Part shown: one piece after another, positions 27,559 through 35,626 of the stretch
Numbering within the stretch: the first letter of the stretch is position 1
Layout of the letters: every line of letters starts with the position of its first letter
The notes under the pieces: generated by a model
Databases searched by the model: none
What the model was told of the DNA's origin: nothing
Seen by the model: only the letters and a program-made list of their open reading frames with translations
Assembly (NCBI RefSeq): GCF_900167065.1
Contig: NZ_FUYA01000007.1
Coordinates: 1-64,000 of the forward strand
Source of the DNA: Desulfobaculum bizertense DSM 18034
Lineage (GTDB): Bacteria; Desulfobacterota; Desulfovibrionia; Desulfovibrionales; Desulfovibrionaceae
Reading direction: 5' to 3'
DNA: 64,000 nucleotides
Program-made: the position numbers and the translations under genes

Positions 27559-27582
27559 CGCGACTGAACACTCAGCCACACT

Positions 27583-29982
27583 ATGGCCCGAATGGGTACT
27601 GTTATGAAAAAATTGTGTATTGTTCTGGGAATTCTTTGTGCTCTCGCCGTTGCTGGTGTAGCTGGCATCGCAGGTGGCCTGTACTACTGGGCCTCTCGCG
27701 ATCTTCCCGGTTTTACGAATATTACGGACTACAATCCGCCGCTGGTGACAACGGTCTACACCCGGAATAACGAAGTTCTGGGGTATTTTTACAAGGAAAA
27801 GCGTTTTCTTGTTCGTATCAAGGAAATGCCTGACTTTGTCCCGCAGAGCTTTCTTGCGGCCGAAGACACCAGCTTCTACGCCCACGGTGGTGTGGATATT
27901 CTTGCTATCGCCCGTGCTTTTTTTGCAAACATGCGTGCTGGTCACGTTGTGCAGGGCGCAAGTACCATCACCCAGCAGGTCATCAAATCCTTGCTGCTGA
28001 CTCCTGAGCGGAGCTATCAGCGTAAGATCAAGGAAGCCATCCTTGCGTATCGCCTTGAGCATTACCTGACCAAGGATGAGATTCTGACCATTTATCTCAA
28101 CCAGATTTATTTTGGTGCCCGTTCTTATGGCATTGAGGCTGCTTCCCGCGCCTATTTTGGCTGCCATGTGCAGGATTTGACTATTGCGCAGGCGGCAATG
28201 CTGGCTGGTCTGCCCAAGGCGCCCAGCTCGTATAATCCGTATCGCAATATGGCTGGAGCCATTAAGCGCCAGCATTATGTGCTGAATCGTTTGCGCGAGC
28301 TGCACTGGATTACGGAAGAGCAGTATCAGGAAGCCCTGAGCGAGCCTATTACCCTGAAACGCATGGACGATCCGTCCTGGCATCAGGGCGCATATTATCT
28401 TGAAGAAGTTCGCCGTCGCCTCATTGAACGCTTTGGCGAAGATGTTGTGTATAACGCTGGTCTGCACGTGTACACCGCCGTGGACATGACGCATCAGCTT
28501 GCTGCCGAGCGATCTGTTCGGGACGGCCTGATTGCCTCTGCAAAGCGCCGCGGCTGGACTGGTCCCCTTCAGCATCTGAACCGGAATGAATGGGGCATGT
28601 TCCTGAATAATCACCCGTATTCGGCTCTTGAGCTGGAGCAGGGCACATGGGTAAAGGCGTTGGTCAAGGATGTGACCGCTGACCGGGCCATTGTGCAGTT
28701 TGGTGATTTTCAGGGCCGTCTGGACGTGAAAGAAGTTCACTGGGCCAGAACCATTGACCCAAGCAAAGCCACGGAAGAAGTGCCCAGTGTCAAGGATTGC
28801 CGCAAGGTGCTGAACTCTGGCGACGTGATTTGGGTCTCTCTGCTTGCCGTTCCTGAAAACCTGAATCCTGAGGATGAAAGCGCTGCCAAGGCTGCCATGT
28901 GGAATGTCACGCTGGAGCGTGAGCCAGAGGTGCAGGGTGCGCTGATTTCCATGGAGCCGGGAAGCGGTGAAGTCCGTGCCCTTGTTGGTGGCTATAGCTT
29001 TGACAAAAGCCAGTTCAACCGGGCAACGCAGGCGAGACGCCAGCCGGGTTCAGCATTCAAGCCGTTTGTCTATTCCACAGGTCTGGACAATGGCATGACG
29101 CCGTCGACTGTCTTGCTTGATGCTCCTATTGTGTACACCAGCTCGACAATGGTCTGGAAACCGCAGAATTTTGAGGGCATTTTCTATGGCCCGACGCTTT
29201 TGCGGACCGCCTTGGTGAAGTCTCGAAATCTCGTGACAATTCGACTGGCTCAGCGCGTAGGTATCCGAAAGATTATCAAGCGTGCCCGTCATATGGGACT
29301 GGAAAGCGAGTTCCCGGAGGATCTTTCCGTGAGCCTTGGTTCCTCTCCTGTGACGCCGCTTGGCCTGACAAAAGCCTATTCAGGCTTTGCCCGTGGTGGC
29401 AGTACGGTTGAGCCTCGCTTTATCCTGAGTGTCGAAAGCGCATGGGGCGATACGCTTTATGTGAATGAAAAGCAGGTGAACGAGGACGCCGTAAGCCCGC
29501 AGACAGCGTACATCATTACGTCCCTCCTGAAGGAAGTTGTGTCGAGCGGTACGGGCTGGCGTGTTCGCCGAGCCTTTACTCGTCCCATTGCGGGCAAGAC
29601 TGGCACATCCAACGATGAGCAGGACGCATGGTTTGTTGGCTTTACGCCATACCTGCTGACAACTGTCTGGGTTGGCTTTGACCGTATGCAGCCTATGGGA
29701 CGTTTTGAAACTGGCTCCCGTGCTGCATCGCCTATCTGGGTTGGCTATCGCAAAGCCATTGAGTCGCAGTATGCGGAAGAGGATTTCCCTCAGCCTCCGG
29801 GTATTGTTATGGCTCGCATTGATGCCAAGAATGGTTTGCTGGCTGGCTCCGCCACAGAAAAGAGCTATTTTCTGCCCTACAAGGCGGGAACAGAGCCACA
29901 CCGAACCTCGACCGCAAGCACCACCAGTCCCGGTGGAAGCGTGAAGGCCGCAGGTGAGGACCTGCTCAAACAGGTGTTCTAA
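27583..29982 (+). CDS. Class A penicillin-binding protein (PBP1A)
   Basis: This bifunctional enzyme polymerises glycan strands and cross-links peptides in the periplasm. The 799-residue protein has an N-terminal membrane anchor (about residues 10-30). The GT51 glycosyltransferase domain carries EDTSFYAHGG (Glu94) and GASTITQQ. An OB-like insertion covers about 320-430. The transpeptidase has Ser490 and Lys493 of SxxK, SRN at 547-549 and KTGTS at 672-676. The tail is Ser/Thr/Lys-rich. Two starts are possible: ATG 27583 and ATG 27604 (the latter giving MKKLCIVLGIL). Neither has a clear ribosome-binding site. It ends the carB-to-PBP gene run and is followed by a terminator. Confidence 0.92.
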   Translation: MARMGTVMKKLCIVLGILCALAVAGVAGIAGGLYYWASRDLPGFTNITDYNPPLVTTVYTRNNEVLGYFYKEKRFLVRIKEMPDFVPQSFLAAEDTSFYAHGGVDILAIARAFFANMRAGHVVQGASTITQQVIKSLLLTPERSYQRKIKEAILAYRLEHYLTKDEILTIYLNQIYFGARSYGIEAASRAYFGCHVQDLTIAQAAMLAGLPKAPSSYNPYRNMAGAIKRQHYVLNRLRELHWITEEQYQEALSEPITLKRMDDPSWHQGAYYLEEVRRRLIERFGEDVVYNAGLHVYTAVDMTHQLAAERSVRDGLIASAKRRGWTGPLQHLNRNEWGMFLNNHPYSALELEQGTWVKALVKDVTADRAIVQFGDFQGRLDVKEVHWARTIDPSKATEEVPSVKDCRKVLNSGDVIWVSLLAVPENLNPEDESAAKAAMWNVTLEREPEVQGALISMEPGSGEVRALVGGYSFDKSQFNRATQARRQPGSAFKPFVYSTGLDNGMTPSTVLLDAPIVYTSSTMVWKPQNFEGIFYGPTLLRTALVKSRNLVTIRLAQRVGIRKIIKRARHMGLESEFPEDLSVSLGSSPVTPLGLTKAYSGFARGGSTVEPRFILSVESAWGDTLYVNEKQVNEDAVSPQTAYIITSLLKEVVSSGTGWRVRRAFTRPIAGKTGTSNDEQDAWFVGFTPYLLTTVWVGFDRMQPMGRFETGSRAASPIWVGYRKAIESQYAEEDFPQPPGIVMARIDAKNGLLAGSATEKSYFLPYKAGTEPHRTSTASTTSPGGSVKAAGEDLLKQVF

Positions 29983-29992
29983 ATGAAAACAG

Positions 29993-30027
29993 AAACGCCC
30001 CGTGTTCGCATGGGGCGTTTTTTTTGT
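29993..30027 (+). terminator. Terminator after PBP1A gene
   Basis: ACGCCCC and GGGGCGT form a stem around GTGTTCGCAT, followed by eight T residues. Confidence 0.85.
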
Positions 30028-30138
30028 GCACTTTTTCTGTGATTTTTTGTGTATGATGGGCTCTGTGAAATCAGGCGTTGCAATTTTTTGCCTCTCATGC
30101 CCAAGTACAAAGAGCAAAAGGGGCAGGAGGGTATTCGT

Positions 30139-30474
30139 ATGACCCGACTGGAAAAATTTACAGAAACCCTTGAGACGCTGCACAGGGAAACACCTCGGCA
30201 GCTCGAAGCTTTTTATTCCTTGATGAAAGCCACCAAGGGGGGAAGCTTTTTGGAGACCAAGCACAAGGCTCTGACCTTGCTTGCGCTTGGCGTTTCGCAG
30301 CAGTGCGATTCGTGCATTGCTGTGTACGTGAAGCAGGCCCTTGAGGCGGGCGCAGGGCGTGAAGAAATTCTTGAAGCCGCATGGCTGGCCGTGCTCATGG
30401 GTGGTGGTCCCAAGTTGACGTACATGGAAAAAGTGCTTGAAGAACTGGAGCTGAACGGCGCAGTTTCGGAATAA
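30139..30474 (+). CDS. AhpD-like / carboxymuconolactone decarboxylase family protein
   Basis: This 111-residue all-helical protein matches the CMD/AhpD-like family of small peroxidase-type thiol proteins. The redox motif QQCDSCIAVYV keeps both cysteines of CxxC, but the residue four after the second Cys, normally His in AhpD (CxxCxxxH), is Tyr. The family features ALTLLALGVSQ before, and EILEAAWLAVLMGGGP after, the motif are present. The ATG at 30139 is preceded by GGCAGGAGG. The next gene, MIF-like, begins 34 bp downstream, so the two probably form an operon. Confidence 0.82.
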   Translation: MTRLEKFTETLETLHRETPRQLEAFYSLMKATKGGSFLETKHKALTLLALGVSQQCDSCIAVYVKQALEAGAGREEILEAAWLAVLMGGGPKLTYMEKVLEELELNGAVSE

Positions 30475-30508
30475 AGAGGGTGTGTCCTCGCCGACACGGA
30501 GAAAAAAT

Positions 30509-30856
30509 ATGCCTTTAATGCGAGTTGAAACGAATCTTGAGCTGACGGCAGAACAGGAAAAGGAAAAGAATGCGATTTTTTCGACTGCTGTTGCCGAAAT
30601 GCTTCAGAAAGAAGAAAAGTGGGTGATGTCGCTGGTCGAAAGCGGCCGGACACTCAGCTTTGGCGGAAGCGTTGAGCCTGCGGCCTTTGTTGAGCTGAAA
30701 AGCATTGGCCTGCGGGAGACAAGCTGCGCGCCCTTGAGTGCGCAGATTTGTGCCTTGCTCCACCGGGAGCTGAACATTCCGGCTGACCGGGTCTACATCG
30801 AATTCAAGGATGCAGAGCGGGGGTTCTTTGGCTGGAATGGCGGCACCTTTGCCTAA
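30509..30856 (+). CDS. MIF/tautomerase-family protein
   Basis: This 115-residue protein resembles macrophage migration inhibitory factor and bacterial phenylpyruvate tautomerase homologues. It starts PLMRVETN after Met, keeping the catalytic Pro, and contains the family segments SFGGSVEPAAFVELKSIG and IPADRVYIEF and the C-terminal GFFGWNGGTF. Such proteins form trimers with the N-terminal Pro as general base. The ATG at 30509 has ACGGAGAAAA upstream. The natural substrate in bacteria is generally unknown. Confidence 0.87.
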   Translation: MPLMRVETNLELTAEQEKEKNAIFSTAVAEMLQKEEKWVMSLVESGRTLSFGGSVEPAAFVELKSIGLRETSCAPLSAQICALLHRELNIPADRVYIEFKDAERGFFGWNGGTFA

Positions 30857-30858
30857 AT

Positions 30859-30896
30859 AAAAAAACGCGCACCAGTGTGACTGATGCGCGTTTTTT
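30859..30896. terminator. Bidirectional terminator
   Basis: CGCGCACCAGT pairs with ACTGATGCGCG (one mismatch) around GTG. The stem is flanked by an A-run on the left and a T-run on the right, so it can stop both the plus-strand MIF-like gene and the minus-strand U32 gene. Confidence 0.88.
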
Positions 30897-30914
30897 AATG
30901 TCGTTTGCCCAGAG

Positions 30915-32966
30915 CTAGAGCAGGCGAAGGTCCCAGTTAAATGTACTGGTACGTGTTGCCTGCGGAACCTCACGAGGCTTGCTTTCGTGCATATGAATAA
31001 ATGCACTGTAGCCAGCCTGATTGAGTTCATGCTCCTTGGTATGCAGGTCCAGTCCCCATGCAGGGTAAATCCAGTTGAGCTGGCCGTAGCGGCGAACCCA
31101 GCAGGCTTCCTTTTTGGGGCTGAGGATTGGCTTCTCCGGCTTGACGCCTTCAAGCGGAATGCGGGTAAAGCCCAGAGGCCACTGGCCTGTCGTGACAAAG
31201 CCTACCGGAAGAGGTGTGGCCTTGCCCAGCGCCAGCGCATCGTCTTTGTTCAGCTCAGGAGAGGCAATAGCGCCGCTAAAGCCCATATCTTTGAGCCAGA
31301 GCAGGTGGTGCTGGTTGGCAACGTTGCAGAACGGGCTGGCCCAGAGATTCAGCTGGTCAGACTTGCGCGGGTTGTCCTGTGAGTGATGCCGTTTGCCTCG
31401 GCCGCGTCGCAGTGCGACCGCGCGGGGCAGGCGGGGCAGTTCTTTGGGGAACAGCGCAATCTGCCACGGAGCGCCAAGCATGAAGCGGCGGGCACCACCG
31501 CGCACGAGGCGTTCAATGACTTCCTGCCATTCTTTTTCTTCATTCGGCCAGATAACAGGCGGCAGCCACCACCACACGCGCATGGCAAGACCGGGCTTGG
31601 TTTCGCGGGCAGTTTTTGGCGTGAGCCACAGACCAGAACCTTCGTTCAGGCGGTTACGGCCAAGGTGGCGGTACACGTGGTGGTGCAGCGGGCGAATTGT
31701 TCCCTTGAGCGGCTTGGGCTGTTTTGGCTCAAACGTGGACTCCGCTGTTTTGGGAGCCTTGATGGCCTGAGCTTCTCTTTCCAGCTTGTCCAGTGCCTGC
31801 ATGAGTTCTTTTTCGCGGCGGTCAATGAGGAACACCGGGCTGCCCGCATTGGGCAGGCGTTTGCCCTGAGCCATGAAGTCCAGACGGCCACCCTTGGGCA
31901 CAGCCTTGCGGATTTTTACGATCTGGTGACCGGGTTCGTCCTCAAAGCCAACACGCAGCAGGTCGCCGGGTTTCAGCTCGACACGAGGGGAAATATTCAG
32001 CTTGCGGCCGCGGACGGTTTTCAGTTTGTCCACGAACATACCAGAAGCGGTATGGCGCTGCGGATCTGTCGGAGTATACGGACGCTGGGGCAGGAACGCG
32101 TAGTGCGAACCCTTGCGGCCCAGTGCCTGCTCCAGCAGTGAGAGCGCAGTCTTTCTGGCCTGAGGATCATTCGGGTTGTCGCGCAGCAGGCGGTATGCAC
32201 TGACGGTGTAGTACACGTAGTGCGGGCCTTTGCGGCGGCCTTCGATCTTCCAGGAGTGGACTTCGGGAACCTCAAGCAGGGTCTTGGTCAGTACATCCAG
32301 CGAAAGGTCCGTGCAGGAGAAAAATCTTCCGGTATTATTTTTCTGGGAGTACGTGCGGCGGCAGGGCTGTACGCAACGGCCCCGGAGACCACTCTTGCCT
32401 CCAAGGTACGAACTCCAGTAACACCGACCGGATACGTTGTAACACAATGCGCCATGTACAAAGACCTCAAGATCACACCCGGAGGGGCATGCCTTGGCGC
32501 AGGTGCGAATTTCATCAATATTTAATTCACGGGGCAGAACGATTCTTTGTACGTTCAGCTTTTCGTGTATCATAGACAGGGCGCGGGGTGAGCCTGCATT
32601 TGCCAGGGTAGAAAGATGGATTTCTCCTTCGAATCCAGCCTGACGTACGAGCTTGACCATTCCCGGGTCCTGTACAATAAGAGCTGCCGGCCGAACGTAG
32701 CGGTTCAGTCTTTCGACAAGACGACCTGCGGCCTGATCTTCACCCGGCTTAAGCAGGGTGTTCATGGCAACGTGCACGCGACAGTTCTTCTGGCGTGCGA
32801 GTTCGGTCAGCACGGCCAGCTCGGATATGGAAAAGTTCCCGGCTTCGGCGCGGGCTGAAAAGTTTTTCAGTCCCAGGTAAATAGCGTCAGCCCCGGCGGC
32901 AAGGGCCGCCATAAAGGCGTGGCGATCACCTGCGGGAGCAAGAATTTCTGGTTGTGTCATATTCAT
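30915..32966 (-). CDS. U32-family protein (RlhA/TrhP-like)
   Basis: Members of the so-called peptidase U32 family such as RlhA and TrhP are now linked to prephenate-dependent hydroxylation of rRNA or tRNA rather than proteolysis; some others act on collagen. The 683-residue protein has the family TIM-barrel start EILAPAGDRHAFMAAL and AGADAIYLGLKNFSAR. The signature cysteine region (about 170-205) contains VFVHGALCYNVSGRCYWSS and RGRCVQPCR. The region after about 320 forms an OB-like domain and a long C-terminal extension rich in Trp, beyond the short U32 proteins. Start at 32966 (a second Met is at 32960). It diverges from pyrK. Confidence 0.85.
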   Translation of the reverse strand: MNMTQPEILAPAGDRHAFMAALAAGADAIYLGLKNFSARAEAGNFSISELAVLTELARQKNCRVHVAMNTLLKPGEDQAAGRLVERLNRYVRPAALIVQDPGMVKLVRQAGFEGEIHLSTLANAGSPRALSMIHEKLNVQRIVLPRELNIDEIRTCAKACPSGCDLEVFVHGALCYNVSGRCYWSSYLGGKSGLRGRCVQPCRRTYSQKNNTGRFFSCTDLSLDVLTKTLLEVPEVHSWKIEGRRKGPHYVYYTVSAYRLLRDNPNDPQARKTALSLLEQALGRKGSHYAFLPQRPYTPTDPQRHTASGMFVDKLKTVRGRKLNISPRVELKPGDLLRVGFEDEPGHQIVKIRKAVPKGGRLDFMAQGKRLPNAGSPVFLIDRREKELMQALDKLEREAQAIKAPKTAESTFEPKQPKPLKGTIRPLHHHVYRHLGRNRLNEGSGLWLTPKTARETKPGLAMRVWWWLPPVIWPNEEKEWQEVIERLVRGGARRFMLGAPWQIALFPKELPRLPRAVALRRGRGKRHHSQDNPRKSDQLNLWASPFCNVANQHHLLWLKDMGFSGAIASPELNKDDALALGKATPLPVGFVTTGQWPLGFTRIPLEGVKPEKPILSPKKEACWVRRYGQLNWIYPAWGLDLHTKEHELNQAGYSAFIHMHESKPREVPQATRTSTFNWDLRLL

Positions 32967-33033
32967 TTGTGCTTCGCCTGTTTTGGGTGGAGCGTTCTTT
33001 TAACGCGACGGCGACCAATAAGGGATTGCAGCG

Positions 33034-33831
33034 ATGTTTGCAAATGCATGCAGTGACGTGAAAGTAAGGTCCTTATCCCGTTTCGGCAAGCAGGGACCGG
33101 ATGGAGATTTTTTTGAACTCGTTCTGGAACATCCAGACGAAACCAGCCCTGCGTGGAAAAACTGGAAACCGGGTCAGTTTATTATGGTACGCCCCACAAG
33201 ATGGGAGCACAATCCTCTTTGGGGCCGTCCGTTCTCTATCTATCGAGCTGGGGACGGCATCCTGTCCGTTTTCTTTCAGGTCGTAGGACGCGGGACGGAG
33301 AAACTGACGCAGCTTGCGCCCGGTGACAACGTCACAGTCTGGGGGCCGCTCGGCAATACGTTTGTTATGGATGAAAACCGCAAGACCCTCATTCTTGCGG
33401 GCGGTATCGGCATGGCACCTTTTGCCGAATATGTCGAGCGCCATTCTAAGCCGGAAAATGTTCAAATGATTTTTGGGCACCGTCCTCCGGTAGAAAATTA
33501 CCCCTTTAGCTCCATTGCAGACAAGATTAAGGCGACATCCTGTCGTGAGCAGAAGCCTGAAGACCTTCAGAACTTTATTGCTCTTCTGGAAAAAACAATT
33601 CCAGAATACTGCCCGGATGGGCTGATTGTCGCCTGTGGTCCAACCCCATTCCTCAAAACTGTTCAGCGAGTGGCTGCTGACCACGGTGGTCGTGCTCAGA
33701 TTTCTTTGGAAAATCGCATGGCATGTGGCGTTGGTGCCTGCCTTGGCTGCGTGTGTGAGCACAAGGACAAAGGCCCTGTTTCCGTCTGTTCCCGTGGACC
33801 TGTGTTCTGGTCCGATGAGATTACGTTTTAA
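33034..33831 (+). CDS. pyrK: Dihydroorotate dehydrogenase electron-transfer subunit
   Basis: PyrK couples PyrD of class 1B to NAD+. The 265-residue protein has a ferredoxin-reductase-type FAD domain (RPFSIYRAGDG, residues about 68-78), an NAD-binding domain (LAGGIGMAPF and VACGPTPFL), and a C-terminal [2Fe-2S] cysteine set (CGVGACLGCVC followed by a Cys 14 residues on). pyrD starts 20 bp downstream, so the pair forms the heterotetramer typical of anaerobes and Gram-positives. Confidence 0.92.
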   Translation: MFANACSDVKVRSLSRFGKQGPDGDFFELVLEHPDETSPAWKNWKPGQFIMVRPTRWEHNPLWGRPFSIYRAGDGILSVFFQVVGRGTEKLTQLAPGDNVTVWGPLGNTFVMDENRKTLILAGGIGMAPFAEYVERHSKPENVQMIFGHRPPVENYPFSSIADKIKATSCREQKPEDLQNFIALLEKTIPEYCPDGLIVACGPTPFLKTVQRVAADHGGRAQISLENRMACGVGACLGCVCEHKDKGPVSVCSRGPVFWSDEITF

Positions 33832-33851
33832 CTGAGCAGGACAGGTATTTT

Positions 33852-34763
33852 ATGGATATGCACGTGAGCTTTGGCGGTCTGGAGCTGAAAAATCCTGTTC
33901 TGACCGCCTCCGGCACATTTGGCTATGGTCTGGAGTACAGCCGTTATGGCGATTTGAAGAAACTCGGCGGTATTGTCGTTAAAGGTTTGTCTCTCAAACC
34001 TCGCGAAGGCAATCCCATGCCGCGTATCGCAGAAACGCCTTCGGGTATGCTCAACGCCATTGGACTTCAGAATATTGGCGTCGAAGCCTTTCTGGAAGGC
34101 CGTCTTCCGCGCTTGCCGCATAAGGATATGGCTGTCATTGCCAACCTCTATGCGTGTAGCGCAGAAGAGTTTGCCGACCTCGCTACCGTCCTCGCTGAGC
34201 AGGACGGCGTTGCCGCCCTTGAAGTGAACATCTCGTGCCCAAATGTTCGCTCCGGCGGCATTCTTTTTGGGCAGGACCCCAAAATGGCAGCAAAGGTTAC
34301 TGAGGCCGTGAAGCGTGTGGCTGGCGACAAGCCCGTTATTATCAAGCTCTCTCCCAATGTGACCGACATTACCGAGATCGCCCGTGCCGCAGAAGGCGCA
34401 GGAGCAGACATTCTCTGCCTTATCAATACGCTTTCCGGTATGGCCGTCGACGCCCGCACTCGCCGACCCCGTCTCGCTAATGTCATCGGTGGACTCTCTG
34501 GCCCAGCTGTGAAACCTGTTGCCCTTCGCTGTGTGCATCAGGTCTGTCAGGCCGTAAAGACCCCGGTTATCGGTGTCGGTGGTATATCCTCAGCTGAGGA
34601 TGTCCTCGAATTTATTCTCTGTGGCGCCCACGCTGTCGAAATCGGGACGGCAAACTTTATTCGACCCGATTTTGTCTTCCACTTGGTGGACGAACTTGAA
34701 AAGCTGTGCGATGCCTATGGAATAGGCTCATGGGATGAGTACCGCGGTTCTTTGAAGGCATAA
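33852..34763 (+). CDS. pyrD: Dihydroorotate dehydrogenase, catalytic subunit (class 1B)
   Basis: PyrD oxidises dihydroorotate to orotate in pyrimidine synthesis using FMN. The 303-residue TIM barrel shows NPVLTASGTFGYG, the active-site loop EVNISCPNV with the class 1 catalytic Cys, the KLSPNVTD strand and the phosphate-binding GVGGISSAEDV. The Cys base and the neighbouring pyrK place it in class 1B (NAD-linked) rather than the quinone-linked class 2. AGGACAGGT precedes the start. Confidence 0.95.
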   Translation: MDMHVSFGGLELKNPVLTASGTFGYGLEYSRYGDLKKLGGIVVKGLSLKPREGNPMPRIAETPSGMLNAIGLQNIGVEAFLEGRLPRLPHKDMAVIANLYACSAEEFADLATVLAEQDGVAALEVNISCPNVRSGGILFGQDPKMAAKVTEAVKRVAGDKPVIIKLSPNVTDITEIARAAEGAGADILCLINTLSGMAVDARTRRPRLANVIGGLSGPAVKPVALRCVHQVCQAVKTPVIGVGGISSAEDVLEFILCGAHAVEIGTANFIRPDFVFHLVDELEKLCDAYGIGSWDEYRGSLKA

Positions 34764-34771
34764 GGGATTTT

Positions 34772-34856
34772 CGCGGGGTGGTATATTGGGGGCGCTGCCC
34801 CCAAACCCCCGCCGGGGCCAGCCCCGGACCCCGCGTAAGGGAATGATTCCCTTACG
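34772..34856. repeat. Hairpins downstream of pyrD
   Basis: An outer stem CGCGGGGT/ACCCCGCG (34772-34779 / 34828-34835) encloses TTGGGGGCGCTGCCCCCAA (34786-34804) and CCGGGGCCAGCCCCGG. Adjoining it is a perfect 11-bp palindrome with a 1-base spacer (34834-34844 / 34846-34856). There is no T-run, so a terminator role is doubtful. Confidence 0.8.
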
Positions 34857-34867
34857 TATCCTCATCG

Positions 34868-34910
34868 AGTTTGAATTCCCTCCACGCTTCGCGTGAATGG
34901 AATTCAAACT
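34868..34910. repeat. Nested palindrome with 12-bp arms
   Basis: AGTTTGAATTCC (34868-34879) pairs perfectly with GGAATTCAAACT (34899-34910). Inside, CACGC and GCGTG form a small stem around TTC. The design, long arms with a small apical stem, parallels that of the adjacent repeat copy B but the sequence is unrelated. Confidence 0.85.
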
Positions 34911-34914
34911 TGGG

Positions 34915-35081
34915 TGAGGCGCAAAGAAAAAGAACGCACTGGGTGTCCACTAGCTGGACTATGGGGCTGATGGAGAGGAGAGCTTTGCTCTCATCCCACT
35001 CAGCCCCATAGTCCAGCGAAAGCGGGATTCCCAAGGGCCTCGTCCTTGGGCGGGGTCAAGGGGCAGCGCCCCTTGCAGGGG
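34915..35081. repeat. Structured interspersed repeat, copy B
   Basis: The left box (34915-34935), apical segment (34973-34995) and right box (35017-35081) match copy A at 25-201; the right box is identical over its 65 bases. The hairpin arms 34954-34970 and 35000-35016 are perfectly complementary over 17 bp but bear no resemblance to the arms of copy A. The right box includes hairpins CCCAAGG/CCTTGGG and CAAGGGGC/GCCCCTTG. Confidence 0.85.
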
Positions 35082-35083
35082 CC

Positions 35084-35102
35084 TTGGGGGCAGCGCCCCC
35101 AA
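35084..35102. repeat. Terminal GC palindrome of the hairpin cluster
   Basis: This 19-base palindrome is the exact reverse complement of 34786-34804. The two therefore bound a 317-bp interval as inverted terminal copies. Confidence 0.8.
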
Positions 35103-35147
35103 CAAAACACACCCCACTAAACACACAATAACAAACGAGGCACACAA

Positions 35148-35594
35148 ATGAAGACGCTGATGTACTTGGTGCTGGCGCTGGGAGTTGGTGGTGCAATGTC
35201 CATACAGCTTGGGGTGAATATGCGCCTTGGGGGGTGGACCCATGACCCGATTATTACGGCGTTTATTTCGTTTGTTGTTGGCTCACTGACGCTTTTGGCG
35301 ATGATATTCCTGCTTCGTCTTCCGTGCCCGAATTTTGGAGAAATTTCTCAGGTTCCGTGGTGGCAGTGGTTGGGTGGAATGCTTGGCGCCTACGTTGTGG
35401 CGAGTTCTATCCTTGTTGGCCCTCACCTTGGAACGACGACAACTTTTGCCTTTATTGTTGCTGGTCAGCTGGCGGCATCGCTTGTTTTGGATCACTATGG
35501 TATGTTTGGTGTACCCAAACATCCAATTGGGCTGCTCCGAGTGCTGGGTATCTGTATGGTGTGCGCTGGAGCTGTGCTTATTCGTCGTTTTTGA
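35148..35594 (+). CDS. YdcZ/DUF606-family membrane protein
   Basis: This 148-residue protein has about five hydrophobic helices and resembles the half-length DMT-superfamily transporters of the YdcZ (DUF606) family. Family-like stretches are QLGVNMRLG near residue 20, the WWQWLGGMLGAYVV segment, and VGPHLGTTTTFAFIVAGQL in the middle. Such half-size proteins are thought to act as dimers; the substrate is unknown. It lies just after the hairpin cluster, 45 bp from its end. Confidence 0.8.
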   Translation: MKTLMYLVLALGVGGAMSIQLGVNMRLGGWTHDPIITAFISFVVGSLTLLAMIFLLRLPCPNFGEISQVPWWQWLGGMLGAYVVASSILVGPHLGTTTTFAFIVAGQLAASLVLDHYGMFGVPKHPIGLLRVLGICMVCAGAVLIRRF

Positions 35595-35626
35595 ACCCAA
35601 AACCGTTGTAATAACGGGGTTTGCAT

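Noticed and set aside
32966-33034. Shared regulatory operator between U32 gene and pyrK
   Set aside because: The 67-bp divergent gap holds no convincing palindrome.
34772-35102. CRISPR array
   Set aside because: There are many hairpins but no direct repeats with regular spacers and no cas genes.
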